Assembly: GCA_020251025.1 (NCBI GenBank) | Contig: JADCDI010000001.1 | Span: 62,001-126,000 of the forward strand | Origin: Rhodobacter sp. | GTDB lineage: Bacteria; Pseudomonadota; Alphaproteobacteria; Rhodobacterales; Rhodobacteraceae | Direction: 5' to 3' | Length of the DNA: 64,000 bases | In this document: in pieces, positions 42,379-51,806 of the stretch | Layout: the number at the start of each line of letters is the position of its first letter | Position numbering within the stretch: the stretch's first letter is position 1 | Position numbers and translations under genes: made by a program | Notes under the pieces: generated by a model | Seen by the model: the letters and a program-made list of their open reading frames with translations, nothing else | Told to the model about the DNA's origin: nothing | The model's database searches: none

Positions 42379-42699
42379 ATGGCAACCACGCATGTCACCG
42401 ACGCCACCTTTGATGTCGAAGTCCGCCAGTCCGAAATTCCGGTGGTTGTCGATTTCTGGGCCGAATGGTGCGGCCCCTGCCGCCAGATCGGGCCCGCGCT
42501 GGAGGAACTTTCCGCCGAATACCGCGGCAGGGTCAAGATCGTGAAGGTCAATGTCGACGAAAACCCCGACAGCCCGGCACAGCTTGGCGTGCGCGGAATT
42601 CCGGCACTGTTCCTGTTCAAGGATGGCCAGGTTGTGTCGAACAAGGTCGGCGCGGCACCCAAGGCGGCGCTTGCAAACTGGATCAATTCTGCGATCTGA
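42379..42699 (+). CDS. trxA: Thioredoxin
   Basis: 106 aa from the ATG at 42379, with GGAGA six bases upstream; the track's 42367 start is a TTG. The active site is [14 protein letters not shown], followed by [29 protein letters not shown] with the conserved cis-proline. It is the general dithiol reductant for ribonucleotide reductase, PAPS/APS reductases and protein disulfides. The addAB-trxA order is common in this group. Confidence 0.97.
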   Translation: MATTHVTDATFDVEVRQSEIPVVVDFWAEWCGPCRQIGPALEELSAEYRGRVKIVKVNVDENPDSPAQLGVRGIPALFLFKDGQVVSNKVGAAPKAALANWINSAI

Positions 42700-42771
42700 C
42701 CGCGCCGCGCCGCCTGCGGCGCGGGCCGTGGTGTGTGCGCCCAAGCCGGGCGGTGTGACGAAAGGGGCGCA

Positions 42772-43329
42772 ATGGCGGACCAAAGCTATCCGGGCTGGCA
42801 CGGCACGACCATCCTTGCGGTAAGGCGGGGCGGCATGGTTGTGGTCGCGGGCGATGGTCAGGTCAGCCTTGGGCAGACGGTGATCAAGGGCACGGCGCGC
42901 AAGGTGCGCCGCCTTTCCCCGGGCGGGCGCGATATCGTGGCGGGTTTCGCCGGGTCCACCGCCGATGCCTTTACCCTGCTGGAACGGCTGGAAAAGAAGC
43001 TGGAAGGCCTGCCGGGCCAGCTTGCGCGCGGCTGTGTGGAACTGGCGAAGGACTGGCGGATGGACAAGTACCTTCGCAACCTGGAGGCGATGCTGATCGT
43101 CACCGACGGGCGCGATCTGTTTGTCATCACCGGGGCGGGGGACGTTCTGGAACCCGAAAATGACGTGGCCGCCATCGGCTCGGGCGGCAATTTCGCGCTG
43201 GCGGCGGCGCGCGGCCTGATGACGACAGACCTGCCCGCCGAAGACATCGCCCGCCGCGCCATGGCGATTGCCGCCGAGATTTGCGTCTATACGAATGGCA
43301 ACCTGACGCTGGAGGCGATCACGGGATGA
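42772..43329 (+). CDS. hslV: ATP-dependent protease peptidase subunit HslV
   Basis: 185 aa from the ATG at 42772. The mature N-terminus is expected at GTTILAV, with Thr as nucleophile, after removal of the [11 protein letters not shown] leader. [22 protein letters not shown] and [16 protein letters not shown] are typical of the proteasome-like fold. HslV forms two hexameric rings capped by HslU. The 220-bp gap before hslU is longer than usual for this pair. Confidence 0.96.
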   Translation: MADQSYPGWHGTTILAVRRGGMVVVAGDGQVSLGQTVIKGTARKVRRLSPGGRDIVAGFAGSTADAFTLLERLEKKLEGLPGQLARGCVELAKDWRMDKYLRNLEAMLIVTDGRDLFVITGAGDVLEPENDVAAIGSGGNFALAAARGLMTTDLPAEDIARRAMAIAAEICVYTNGNLTLEAITG

Positions 43330-43549
43330 GCAGGGCGCAGATGGTCCGGGACACTTCCTGTATCTTTCCGTCCGGAAAGAGCTGCTGCAACAGGCGTGGG
43401 TGGGGAAAGAATGCGGCTTTCCGGGTCTGCTTCGAGAACCTGGTTAACCTTTCCGCTGTCGATCCGGCACCGTCCTATGGTCAGGTGACTTTCCTTGAAA
43501 AGTCGTGCCGGACGGCATCGCCCCTGAATTTGGCTTACAGGACCCGGAA

Positions 43550-44851
43550 ATGACCACCCTGACCCCGCGCGAGATCGTTTCGGAGCTTGACCGCTTCATC
43601 ATCGGCCAGAACGATGCCAAGCGCGCCGTGGCGGTGGCCATGCGCAACCGCTGGCGGCGCAAGCAACTGGGTGATGATCTGCGCGACGAGGTCTATCCCA
43701 AGAACATCCTGATGATCGGGCCGACCGGGGTGGGCAAGACCGAAATCAGCCGCCGCCTGGCCAGGCTGGCAAAGGCGCCCTTCCTGAAGGTCGAGGCGAC
43801 GAAGTTCACCGAAGTTGGCTATGTCGGCCGCGATGTGGACAGCATCATCCGTGATCTGATGGATTCCGCCATTGTCGAGACCCGCGCCCAGATGCGCGAA
43901 GCGGTGCGCGCCCGCGCCCACAGCGCCGCAGAGGACCGGGTGATCGAGGCCCTGGCAGGCAAGGACGCCCGCGAGCAAACCCGCGAGATGTTCCGCGCCA
44001 GGCTGAAGCGGGGCGAGCTGGATGCAACGATGATCGAGCTGGAACTGGCCGAACCGTCGCCCGGCCTGCCGACCATGGGCGCGATACCCGGTATGGAACA
44101 GCAGATACAAGGCTTGCAGGACCTGTTCGGCAAGGCCTTTGGCGGACGCAAGCTGCGCCGCCGCCTGTCGGTGGCGGAAAGCTACGACCTGCTTATCGGC
44201 GAAGAGGCCGACAAGCTTCTGGATGATGACAGTGTCACGAAAGCGGCGCTGGCCGCCGTGCAGGACAGCGGGATTGTCTTTATCGACGAGATCGACAAGG
44301 TCTGTGCCCGGTCCGACATGCGGGGGGCCGATGTCAGCCGCGAAGGCGTGCAGCGCGACCTGCTGCCGCTGATCGAGGGCACGACGGTGTCCACCAGATA
44401 CGGGCCGGTCAGGACAGACCACATCCTGTTCATTGCCAGCGGGGCCTTCCATATCGCCAAACCGTCGGACCTGCTGCCGGAACTGCAGGGCCGCCTGCCG
44501 ATCCGCGTGGAATTGAAGCCCCTGACCGAAGAGGATTTCATCCGCATCCTGACAGAGACGGACAACGCGCTGACGCGCCAGTATTCCGCCCTGATGGCCA
44601 CAGAAACGGTGACGGTAACCTTCACGAAGGACGGGATTGCGGCGCTGGCCCATATCGCGGCAGAGGTGAATGCCTCGGTCGAAAACATCGGGGCGCGGCG
44701 GCTTTACACGGTGCTGGAGCGTGTCTTTGAAGAGCTGTCCTTCTCGGCCCCGGACCGGTCCGGCGATGCGGTGATTGTCGATGCCGCCTATGTCGAAAGG
44801 AACCTGGGCGCATTGGCCCGCTCTGCAGATCTCAGCCGCTATGTGCTTTGA
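43550..44851 (+). CDS. hslU: HslU ATPase subunit of the HslVU protease
   Basis: 433 aa from the ATG at 43550 ([20 protein letters not shown]), the standard start. Walker A is [10 protein letters not shown], the pore [14 protein letters not shown] is present, Walker B is [10 protein letters not shown] and sensor [25 protein letters not shown]. The C-terminus ends LSRYVL, close to the family's C-terminal tail that activates HslV. It unfolds substrates for HslV. A separate promoter in the 43330-43549 gap is likely, but I could not identify a heat-shock box with confidence. Confidence 0.97.
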   Translation: MTTLTPREIVSELDRFIIGQNDAKRAVAVAMRNRWRRKQLGDDLRDEVYPKNILMIGPTGVGKTEISRRLARLAKAPFLKVEATKFTEVGYVGRDVDSIIRDLMDSAIVETRAQMREAVRARAHSAAEDRVIEALAGKDAREQTREMFRARLKRGELDATMIELELAEPSPGLPTMGAIPGMEQQIQGLQDLFGKAFGGRKLRRRLSVAESYDLLIGEEADKLLDDDSVTKAALAAVQDSGIVFIDEIDKVCARSDMRGADVSREGVQRDLLPLIEGTTVSTRYGPVRTDHILFIASGAFHIAKPSDLLPELQGRLPIRVELKPLTEEDFIRILTETDNALTRQYSALMATETVTVTFTKDGIAALAHIAAEVNASVENIGARRLYTVLERVFEELSFSAPDRSGDAVIVDAAYVERNLGALARSADLSRYVL

Positions 44852-44938
44852 CGGTGCTGCAGGCTTGACGACCTTTCTGCCGGACGGCCATGGTCTTGCC
44901 GGGCTGACGGACAAACCTGCGGCAGAAGGGGTGGCAAG

Positions 44939-46066
44939 ATGATGCGGAAGGTCGTTCTTCTGGTCGCGGCTTTGTGCGGCCTTGCCGCCTGTGGTCAGCG
45001 CGGCGTTGTAACGGTTGATCCCGCAGCCCGCGCTGTTGGAACGATAGAGCCGATCTTTGTCGGAACCACCCGCGCCTATGATCCGGCGACGGGATCGTTC
45101 GGGGCAGAAAGGTCTCCCATTCTGTCGCTGGCACGTTTTGACATTTCCGTGCCCCCGGTTCGCGCGCCCGGAGAAATCAGGTGGCCGCCAAAGGGGCGCG
45201 CACCGGACCCCTATACAGAGTTTGTGACGGCAGATGACGTGATCTACCCTTCAAGCGCCGACTTCCGCCGGGATCTTCATGTGGCGATGCGCGACGAAGA
45301 GGGGCCAAGGCGGCGCGCCCTGATCTTTGTGCATGGATTCAACAACACCTTCGCCGAAGGGCTGTACCGGCTTGCGCAGTTGTCCCACGACCTGGACCTT
45401 CCGCGCGTCACGGTTCACTATTCCTGGCCTTCGGCAGGCCATGCCCTTGGATACATCCATGACAGGGATTCCTCGCTGTATGCGCGCGACGGCTTTGAGA
45501 AATTGTTCAACGAGGTCGTGGCCGCAGGTGCCCAGGAAATCATAGTTGTAGGTCATTCGATGGGCGCGCAATTGCTGGTCGAATCGCTGCGTCAGATGGA
45601 CATCCGCGACGCCGGCAAACTGCGCCGTTATCTGGCGGGCGTTGTTCTTCTTTCGCCGGACATCGATATTGAGGTGTTCAAGTCGCAGGCGTCGACCTTT
45701 GGTGACCTGCCCCAGCCCTTTCTGATACTTTCCTCCAGCAGGGACAGGGCCTTGCGCCTGTCATCCTTCATCACCGGGCAGCCGAACCGACTGGGCAACA
45801 TCAGCGACATCGAACAGGTGTCCGACCTGGATGTGCGCGTGATAGATATTGCAGCCTATTCGACAGGATCAGGCCATTTCACCATCGGCGATTCTCCGGA
45901 ATTGATCACGCTTTTGAACAATATGGGCAGTGTGCAGGCTGCCCTTGACCAGGACAGGGCCGGGCGGGTGGGCCTGCTTCCCGGGCTGGTTCTGACCGCG
46001 CAAAAAGCCACCGCAATCGTCGTGTCCCCGGCCGTGGCGATCAACAACGAACTGACGCGGCCATAG
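44939..46066 (+). CDS. Alpha/beta-hydrolase lipoprotein (DUF900 family)
   Basis: 375 aa. An N-terminal lipoprotein signal is present (MMRKVVLLVAALCGLAAC, lipobox LAAC). The DUF900-type alpha/beta-hydrolase domain has LIFVHGFNNTFAEGL (oxyanion region), VHYSWPSAGHALGY and the nucleophile elbow VVGHSMGAQL, with a final H in GSGHFTIGDSPE. It is probably an envelope esterase of unknown substrate. It stands alone between hslU and the convergent smr gene. Confidence 0.88.
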   Translation: MMRKVVLLVAALCGLAACGQRGVVTVDPAARAVGTIEPIFVGTTRAYDPATGSFGAERSPILSLARFDISVPPVRAPGEIRWPPKGRAPDPYTEFVTADDVIYPSSADFRRDLHVAMRDEEGPRRRALIFVHGFNNTFAEGLYRLAQLSHDLDLPRVTVHYSWPSAGHALGYIHDRDSSLYARDGFEKLFNEVVAAGAQEIIVVGHSMGAQLLVESLRQMDIRDAGKLRRYLAGVVLLSPDIDIEVFKSQASTFGDLPQPFLILSSSRDRALRLSSFITGQPNRLGNISDIEQVSDLDVRVIDIAAYSTGSGHFTIGDSPELITLLNNMGSVQAALDQDRAGRVGLLPGLVLTAQKATAIVVSPAVAINNELTRP

Positions 46067-46071
46067 GCCCC

Positions 46072-46674
46072 CTACCGGGGGCGCCGCAGGTAGACGTAAA
46101 AGGCACCGCTGCCGCCGTGCCGAAAATGCGCCTCTGTCACTTGCAGAACGGCAGGTCCAAGCGGGGCCTGCATCAGCCATAGCGGCACCTGATGGCGCAG
46201 GATGCCATTGCGTCCGGGGACGGGGCCGTCATCGCTGGGTCGCCGCCCCTTGCCGGTGATGACAAGCAAAAGCCGCAGACCCCTGGCCTGCGCGCCCAGC
46301 ACGAATCCGATCAGCTGCGGATGCGCCGCCGCCAGCGTCAGCCCGTGCAGGTCGATCCGGGCTTGCGGGGACAGCTTTCCCCGCGACATCCGGGAGAAGG
46401 CCTTGGCGTCCATGCGCAGCGGGGCCGCAGGCGGACGGCCAAACGCATTCTGCCGCAGGTCATCGCCATGGGCCGTCCGGGCTTTCTCTCCGACCCGGAA
46501 TGTCGCCAGCGCGGGCTGGGCCGGCAGCACCTTTTCCTTTGCCAATACCGGCGGCAGGTCATCGCCGCCCGAACGCATACCCTGCCCCTTTCCGGGATGC
46601 ATCGGCTGCGCCGTGCGGGCCACCGCCTGCCAGAGGTCCTCCTCCTCGGGTCGCAAGGTCCGGCGACGCGCCAT
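46072..46674 (-). CDS. Smr/MutS2-domain protein
   Basis: 200 aa. After a charged N-terminal region (MARRRTLRPEEEDLWQAVART) the Smr domain has IDLHGLTLAAAHPQL, LLVITGKGRR...GILRHQVPLWL and a final GGSGAFYVYLRR. Smr domains are nucleases or nucleic-acid-binding modules. It is the last gene of the leftward tim44-like / (mltA) / smr unit, three bases after the apparent mltA remnant. Confidence 0.9.
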   Translation of the reverse strand: MARRRTLRPEEEDLWQAVARTAQPMHPGKGQGMRSGGDDLPPVLAKEKVLPAQPALATFRVGEKARTAHGDDLRQNAFGRPPAAPLRMDAKAFSRMSRGKLSPQARIDLHGLTLAAAHPQLIGFVLGAQARGLRLLLVITGKGRRPSDDGPVPGRNGILRHQVPLWLMQAPLGPAVLQVTEAHFRHGGSGAFYVYLRRPR

Positions 46675-46677
46675 GTT

Positions 46678-46827
46678 TCAGGGGTCTTCAGGCGTTGCAC
46701 AGGCGCAACCTGCGGGCAGCGGCACGATCATCCGCCCCGCAGTGCTGACCGGGCGCGCGCCCGGGCGCCAATCCGCATTCATCGCGGCCAACATACCGTC
46801 ACAGACGAATTGCGCCGCAGCACGCAT
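46678..46827 (-). pseudogene. mltA: Apparent mltA remnant (C-terminal end)
   Basis: A 49-codon frame (MRAAAQFVCDGMLAAMNADW ... AGRMIVPLPAG ... EDP) lies between the Tim44-like gene and smr, where mltA (membrane-bound lytic murein transglycosylase A) is usual in Rhodobacterales. The segment NADWRPGARPVSTAGRMIVPLP resembles the MltA C-terminus, where an AG..(x)n..GRM.VLLP pattern ends the protein. The rest of the gene is missing. It may alternatively be an unrelated small ORF; similarity is short and by eye. Confidence 0.4.
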
Positions 46828-46837
46828 CGCAATCCTG

Positions 46838-47500
46838 TCACTCTCCGGTGGCGACAAGTTGCCAGTTCGGATCGTCTGCCCCCATCCGGCGGGCAAATGT
46901 CCACAGATCGCGCTGTCGCTTGATCGCCGTCGGACTGCCCTCAACCACCTCGCCCGCCTTGTTGCGCACAACCGATGTAAGTTCGCCGACAAAGCGCACG
47001 GTAATCTCGCCCTCCTTGGACTCCCGGTCGAAGGTTGCGCTTTGAAGCGCAAGCTCCCGCAGGCCGATGAAATGCGATTCGATGGTCAAGCCTTCGCGCT
47101 CGCGCGCTTCGACGACCTCGGTGAAGGTCGCAAAGACATCCTGTGACAGAAATGGCCGGATCCCGGCGAGATCGCCCTTCTCGAAGGCCATGAGGATCAT
47201 CTCGTAGGCGCTGCGGGCACCGGATAGAAACTCGCTGACCGAGAAGCTGGGCTCGGCCAGCTTCATCGCCGCCAGCGACCTGGCCGCTGCGCTGCCGTCC
47301 GGCACATGATCGACAATGTCGCGGTCCGGGCCGCCCTCGATCACTTCGAAGTCGCGTTTGGCCGGACGCGCGCGCAGGTCTTCAAGAGGTGCGGGCGGCC
47401 TTTCGAACCCTTCGCGTGTGCCAAGCACAGAGCGCAGCTTGAGTATCAGAAAGATGGCCACACCGGCCAGAACCAGCAGTTGAAGCACGGAATTGCCCAT
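46838..47500 (-). CDS. Tim44/TimA family membrane-associated protein
   Basis: 220 aa. One N-terminal helix (VLQLLVLAGVAIFLILKL) is followed by a linker and the Tim44-like domain (FLSGARSAYEMILMAFEKGDLAGIRPFLS...) ending RDLWTFARRMGADDPNWQLVATGE. Alphaproteobacterial homologues of mitochondrial Tim44 lie beside fxsA and secB and are thought to act at the inner membrane in protein quality or translocation. It is divergent from fxsA. Confidence 0.93.
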   Translation of the reverse strand: MGNSVLQLLVLAGVAIFLILKLRSVLGTREGFERPPAPLEDLRARPAKRDFEVIEGGPDRDIVDHVPDGSAAARSLAAMKLAEPSFSVSEFLSGARSAYEMILMAFEKGDLAGIRPFLSQDVFATFTEVVEAREREGLTIESHFIGLRELALQSATFDRESKEGEITVRFVGELTSVVRNKAGEVVEGSPTAIKRQRDLWTFARRMGADDPNWQLVATGE

Positions 47501-47610
47501 TCAGACCTCTGATCGCGTTGCTCGTGGGTTGTTAACCTGCCACATCCTGCCCTATGTAGGGAAGGGAAAGGCCCAAGTCCACCGCCAGACCCGGAAAGAG
47601 AACAGATGAG

Positions 47611-48108
47611 ATGTGGCTGCTTGCCCTGATCCTTGGTCTTCCACTGATCGAGATTTCGCTTTTCGTCACCGTCGGGGCCTGGCTTGGCCTTTGGCTGACA
47701 CTGGCGATTGTGATCGGAACGGGCGCGTTCGGCATCTGGTTGATCCGCAGTCAGGGAGAGCGCGCGCAACGCGACCTGAAAGTGGCGCTGCAGACCCGCA
47801 GCAACCCGGCCTATGCCCTTGCCTCGGACGTTCTGATCGTGGTGGCCGGTGCCCTGCTTGTCTTGCCCGGCTTTTTTACCGATGTCTGCGGGATTTTGCT
47901 GTTGCTTCCCCCGGTGCGGCACGCGGTGATGCGCCTTGCCCAGCGGCGGGCCCAGGCTGCGGTGACCGCACATCTGTATTCCGCCGCTAAGGCGGCAGCT
48001 TCGGGAATGGCGCAGCCACGCCCCAAGTCCGATATGGTGATTGATGCAACCTGGGAAGAGTTGCCCAACGACGGCGGCAAGCCACCCTCGGGCTGGACGC
48101 GGCATTGA
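47611..48108 (+). CDS. fxsA: FxsA family membrane protein
   Basis: 165 aa. The FxsA core is present: MWLLALILGLPLIEISLFVTVGAWLGLWLTLAIVIGTGAFG, with a third hydrophobic segment VLIVVAGALLVLPGFFTDVCGILLLLPPVR. FxsA is a small cytoplasmic-membrane protein known for suppressing F exclusion of phage T7. It is divergent from the Tim44-like gene and 63 bp upstream of secB. Confidence 0.92.
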   Translation: MWLLALILGLPLIEISLFVTVGAWLGLWLTLAIVIGTGAFGIWLIRSQGERAQRDLKVALQTRSNPAYALASDVLIVVAGALLVLPGFFTDVCGILLLLPPVRHAVMRLAQRRAQAAVTAHLYSAAKAAASGMAQPRPKSDMVIDATWEELPNDGGKPPSGWTRH

Positions 48109-48171
48109 GCGCGCCGATCTGACCTGCTAGACAGCGTGCGAGCCGGAAGTGACCGCAAGCAGGAGACCTTG

Positions 48172-48672
48172 ATGACTGAAGCAAACGGCAGCGCCGCTGC
48201 GGAGACCCCCGCCCAGATACGGATGCAGGTTCTGGCGCAATATATCCGCGATCTGTCCTTTGAGAACGCCATCGCGCAGAAGGGGCTGATGAGCGGCGAA
48301 GTTCAGCCCGACGTCACGGTTCAGGTCAGCCTGGATGCCCGCACGCGCCCCCAGCCAAACCAGTACGAGGTGATCAACAAGTTCCGCATCACGTCGAAGA
48401 ACAAGGCGACGGGCGACAACCTGTTCCTGATGGAACTGGAATATGCCGGTATCTTTCTGGTCGAAGGCGTGCCGGGCGAGCAGCTTCATCCCTTTCTGCT
48501 GATCGAATGTCCGCGCATGTTGTTTCCCTTTGTGCGCCGCATCATTTCGGACGTGACCCGCGATGGGGGCTTCCCGGCGCTGAACGTGGACACGGTGGAC
48601 TACATGGCACTGTACCGCCAGGAGCTTGCCCGCCGCGCCGAGGCCAAGAAACCGCCTGCCTCCCAGGCCTGA
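48172..48672 (+). CDS. secB: Protein-export chaperone SecB
   Basis: 166 aa from the ATG at 48172 (MTEANGSAAAETPAQIRMQV), the usual alphaproteobacterial start. Typical stretches are QYIRDLSFENA, ELEYAGIFLVEGV and LLIECPRMLFPFVRRIISDVTRDGGFPAL. SecB keeps preproteins unfolded and hands them to SecA. It is convergent with dnaQ with only three bases between. Confidence 0.97.
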   Translation: MTEANGSAAAETPAQIRMQVLAQYIRDLSFENAIAQKGLMSGEVQPDVTVQVSLDARTRPQPNQYEVINKFRITSKNKATGDNLFLMELEYAGIFLVEGVPGEQLHPFLLIECPRMLFPFVRRIISDVTRDGGFPALNVDTVDYMALYRQELARRAEAKKPPASQA

Positions 48673-48675
48673 GGA

Positions 48676-49368
48676 TCAGACCCGTTCAGACCACAAGGCT
48701 GCTTGGCCCAAAGCTGCCACAAAGGCGGCGTGGGCGGCTTCTTCGGTCTGGGTGATGCGCGGCGAAAGCGGGCGCGGGCGCGGTCCTGGCCGCCAGGCGG
48801 TGCCGCTGGCGGTGTCCGGTTTTTCGCCTGCCGGCCCGGAAAGCACCAGATCGGGCTGCCTTCCGCCGACAAGTTCAAGATAGACCTCGGCAAGGATCCT
48901 GCTGTCGAGGAGCGCGCCGTGATATTCGCGCGAGGAGTTATCCACGCCGAAGCGCCGGCAAAGCGCATCAAGAGAGGCGGGTGCACCGGGGAACCTTTTG
49001 CGCGCGATCAGAAGGGTATCAACCGCCCGGTCCGCCGCCAGAACCGGAAGCCCGGCCCAGGCCAGTTCGGCATTCAGAAACTTCATATCGAAGGCCGCGT
49101 TGTGAATGACAAGGGTGGCATCTTCGATGAAGTCGAGAAAAGCCTGAGCGACTGCCTTGAACACAGGTTTGTCGCGCAGGAAATCGTCGCCCAGACCGTG
49201 AACCTCGAAGGCTTCCTTCGGCATCGGGCGCAGTGGATTGATATAGTGGTGAAATGTGCGCCCGGTGGGGACATGATTGAGAAGTTCCACCGCGCCGATT
49301 TCAACGATCCGATGGCCTTCGGCAGGCTCTAATCCGGTCGTTTCGGTATCCAGAACAATTTCACGCAT
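48676..49368 (-). CDS. dnaQ: DNA polymerase III subunit epsilon
   Basis: 230 aa. The DEDDh exonuclease motifs are VLDTETTGL (ExoI), [10 protein letters not shown] (ExoII) and [14 protein letters not shown] (ExoIII with His and Asp). It is the proofreading 3'-5' exonuclease of the replicative polymerase. It is last in the maf-aroE-coaE-dnaQ unit and overlaps coaE by 8 bases. Confidence 0.96.
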   Translation of the reverse strand: MREIVLDTETTGLEPAEGHRIVEIGAVELLNHVPTGRTFHHYINPLRPMPKEAFEVHGLGDDFLRDKPVFKAVAQAFLDFIEDATLVIHNAAFDMKFLNAELAWAGLPVLAADRAVDTLLIARKRFPGAPASLDALCRRFGVDNSSREYHGALLDSRILAEVYLELVGGRQPDLVLSGPAGEKPDTASGTAWRPGPRPRPLSPRITQTEEAAHAAFVAALGQAALWSERV

Positions 49369-49954
49369 GATGGGTTTCCCTTATGTACCGGATCAGGGCC
49401 TGCACACAGGCCCGGACCGAAGGAAGGCTGAGCGTTTCGATCAGATGCGTGCCGCGTGCCCGCTTTTCCCGGTCCGGCAACTGCTTTGCAAGCAGGGTCT
49501 GGAACAGCGCCTCTGTCATGCCGGGCCGGGCCATGACGCGGGCGCGCTGAAGTGCTGGTGGCGCGGTGACGACAAGGGATGCATCCACGCTTGCCTCTGC
49601 GCCGGTCTCGAACAGAAGCGGGATATCCAGAAGCAGGATATCCGCCGGGGTTCCGGCAACGAAGCGGGCGCGGTCTGCCACCAAAAGCGGATGAACGACA
49701 GCCTCTATCCTGGGCAATGCGCCGGGATCTTCTGCGATGGCGCGGCGCAGCTCATCGCGGCGGATCGCCCCCCGCACTTCGGCTTGCGGAAACAAAGCGG
49801 AAAGCGGTGCAACCGCCGCGCCGCCTTCGGCGTAAAGGCGGTGCACCGCCTCATCGGCATCCCAGACCGGCACGCCTTCTGCCGCGAAGAATGCGGCTGT
49901 GGTGGACTTGCCCATGCCGATGGAGCCGGTAAGCCCAAGCCGGAAGGCGGTCAT
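49361..49954 (-). CDS. coaE: Dephospho-CoA kinase
   Basis: 197 aa. The P-loop is [16 protein letters not shown], followed by [14 protein letters not shown], a conserved [12 protein letters not shown] and [11 protein letters not shown]. It catalyses the last step of CoA synthesis. It overlaps aroE by four bases and dnaQ by eight, so the four genes are translationally coupled. Confidence 0.96.
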   Translation of the reverse strand: MTAFRLGLTGSIGMGKSTTAAFFAAEGVPVWDADEAVHRLYAEGGAAVAPLSALFPQAEVRGAIRRDELRRAIAEDPGALPRIEAVVHPLLVADRARFVAGTPADILLLDIPLLFETGAEASVDASLVVTAPPALQRARVMARPGMTEALFQTLLAKQLPDREKRARGTHLIETLSLPSVRACVQALIRYIRETHHA

Positions 49955-50790
49955 GAGGAAAGGACGGCGACCCGCGTTGCCGCATCAACTTCGGGCCGGG
50001 TTCCGAACCACCTTTCAAACCCCGGGGCCGCCTGGTGAAGAAGCATGCCCAGACCGTCGACGACCGTGCATCCGGCCTGCTCTGCCTGATCGAGAAAGGC
50101 GGTCCGCAGCGGTGTGTAAACCAGATCTGTCACCAGTGCCTTCGGATTGAGCGAGGCCTGCGGTACCCTGAGTTCGGGCTTGCCGGTCATTCCAAGCGCG
50201 GTGGTGTTTACGATTGTCGCAGCCCCCTCCAGAAAGAGTTCCGCCTGTGCCCAGTCGTAGACATGAATCTTTGCGCCGAAGTCGGATCTGAGCGCCTCTG
50301 CGCGGGCGCGGGTCCGGTTGGCAACCCGGATCTCCGGCACGCCGACCTCGGTCAGTGCCGCGACAATGGCCCTGGCTGCACCGCCGGCACCGAACACCAC
50401 GGCGGGGCCTGCGGACGGTGCCCATCCGGGCGCATGCTGGCGAAGGTTTGCGATGAAACCGGAGCCGTCGGTGTTGTCTGCGAAAACCCTGCCATCCTTG
50501 CGGAAAATCAGCGTATTGGCAGCACCGATCAGGGCGGCGCGATCAGTGACGATATCTGCCAGGGACAGGATGGTTTCCTTGTGCGGAATTGTCACATTCA
50601 AACCGACAAAGCCCAGCTTGGGCAGCACCGCCAAGGCTTCCTTAAGGTCTGCCTGACCCACGTCCATCGGAATGTAGAAGGCCTTGATCCCGTAGCGCTG
50701 CAGCCAATACCCGTGCAGCAGGGGGGACCGGCTGTGTGCGATGGGCGAGCCGATCACTCCGGCCAGAGGGATGCGAGGCGCGTCGGTCAT
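49951..50790 (-). CDS. aroE: Shikimate dehydrogenase (NADP+)
   Basis: 279 aa. The shikimate-binding motif GSPIAHSRSPLLHGYWL is at the N-terminus, with the catalytic lysine in NVTIPHKETIL and the NADP-binding VVFGAGGAARAIVAAL. It reduces 3-dehydroshikimate in aromatic amino-acid synthesis. It lies between maf and coaE with four-base overlaps on both sides. Confidence 0.96.
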   Translation of the reverse strand: MTDAPRIPLAGVIGSPIAHSRSPLLHGYWLQRYGIKAFYIPMDVGQADLKEALAVLPKLGFVGLNVTIPHKETILSLADIVTDRAALIGAANTLIFRKDGRVFADNTDGSGFIANLRQHAPGWAPSAGPAVVFGAGGAARAIVAALTEVGVPEIRVANRTRARAEALRSDFGAKIHVYDWAQAELFLEGAATIVNTTALGMTGKPELRVPQASLNPKALVTDLVYTPLRTAFLDQAEQAGCTVVDGLGMLLHQAAPGFERWFGTRPEVDAATRVAVLSS

Positions 50791-51404
50791 GCCGGTATGA
50801 TGCCACTGTCACAAAGGTGATTCAGAACGGGCAGCAAAGGGAACCCCAGAACGGTAAAATGATCGCCTTCGATATCCGAAAAGAGCCTGATCCCCTCATC
50901 CTCGATACGGTAGGTTCCAACACTGTGACGCGCTGCATCCCAGTTGCGGGCCAGATAGTCGTCAAGGAATGCCTCCGAGAACATCCTCATCTTCATCCGT
51001 GCCTTCCCGACATGCCGCCAGACCGGCCTGCCCCCGTCATATAGCACGGCAGCGGAATGAAGCAGGTGTGTCTGACCGCGAAGCCTTTGCAACTGTGCCC
51101 GTGCTGCATCAGCGGTTTCCGCCTTGGCCCAGGCCTGTCCGGCAAAATCCAGCACCTGATCGCATCCGATGACAATGGCCTCCGGGAACCGGGCGGCAAT
51201 CTTGCGCGCCTTCGCTTCGGCCAGGGCATCAGCAATGTCTCTTGGACTGGCACCTTCGGCTGACATTGACAGTCGTATGGCTTCTTCGTCGACCCGGGCC
51301 GTCACGACGGAAATCGCGAGCCCGGCGGCACGCAGCATCTGCGCGCGCGTAGCGGATGCGGAAGCCAGAACGATATCTCTGCTCTGTCGGGACGCTGTGA
51401 CCAT
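50787..51404 (-). CDS. maf: Maf-type nucleoside triphosphate pyrophosphatase
   Basis: 205 aa. The Maf signature is IVLASASATRAQMLRAAGL, followed by DEEAIR, AEAKARKIAARFPEAIVIGCDQVL and the central GHTH-like LRGQTHLLHSAAV. Maf proteins hydrolyse non-canonical nucleotides. It is the first gene of the maf-aroE-coaE-dnaQ operon; a perfect DnaA box covers its start codon, at the edge of the candidate origin. Confidence 0.94.
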   Translation of the reverse strand: MVTASRQSRDIVLASASATRAQMLRAAGLAISVVTARVDEEAIRLSMSAEGASPRDIADALAEAKARKIAARFPEAIVIGCDQVLDFAGQAWAKAETADAARAQLQRLRGQTHLLHSAAVLYDGGRPVWRHVGKARMKMRMFSEAFLDDYLARNWDAARHSVGTYRIEDEGIRLFSDIEGDHFTVLGFPLLPVLNHLCDSGIIPA

Positions 51405-51806
51405 GTGGATAATCGTGATATGTTCCTGTCAGATAGGCAAGGGATGGTTGCGCGGGTTCCGGGGATTGCGACCAGGTCCGAACCCACCGGCAGGGACCGC
51501 CTGCGGTTATCCACGGGCGGATAACGGATCGGCGCTGCGGCGGAATTTCTTGTTGCAAATTCGGCAATGACAAGATCGCCCACAGCGAAATGACATCACA
51601 TCATGCCTGCAAAACATTGATTATAAATGGTTTATTTGAAAAAGTCGGCCGGATTTCCTGTTTGTCCCGGTGTTGCGCACAGGGTTGTGCTTGTGGACAA
51701 AACGATGTGCAACCTTGGCAATCCTGTTATCCAGAACCGCTACTGCAACATTTTCCTTAAGATTCTTTTCCGGTTATGAAGAAGAAGTGAACCGGAGACA
51801 TGGCCG
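51404..51806. other. Candidate chromosomal replication origin (oriC) region
   Basis: A gene-free, partly AT-rich segment between divergent maf and hemJ. DnaA-box-like sites are TGTGGATAA (51404-51412, perfect reverse box), TTATCCACG (51507-51515), TGTGGACAA (51692-51700, reverse) and TTATCCAGA (51727-51735). An AT-rich tract (ATTGATTATAAATGGTTTATTTG) lies at about 51617-51640. Origins of related bacteria lie near this gene order, and parAB/parS are 3-7 kb away. The identification is circumstantial. Confidence 0.55.

Noticed and set aside
43330-43549. Heat-shock (RpoH) promoter before hslU
   Set aside because: A CTTGAA is present but no convincing -10 element at the right spacing could be found.
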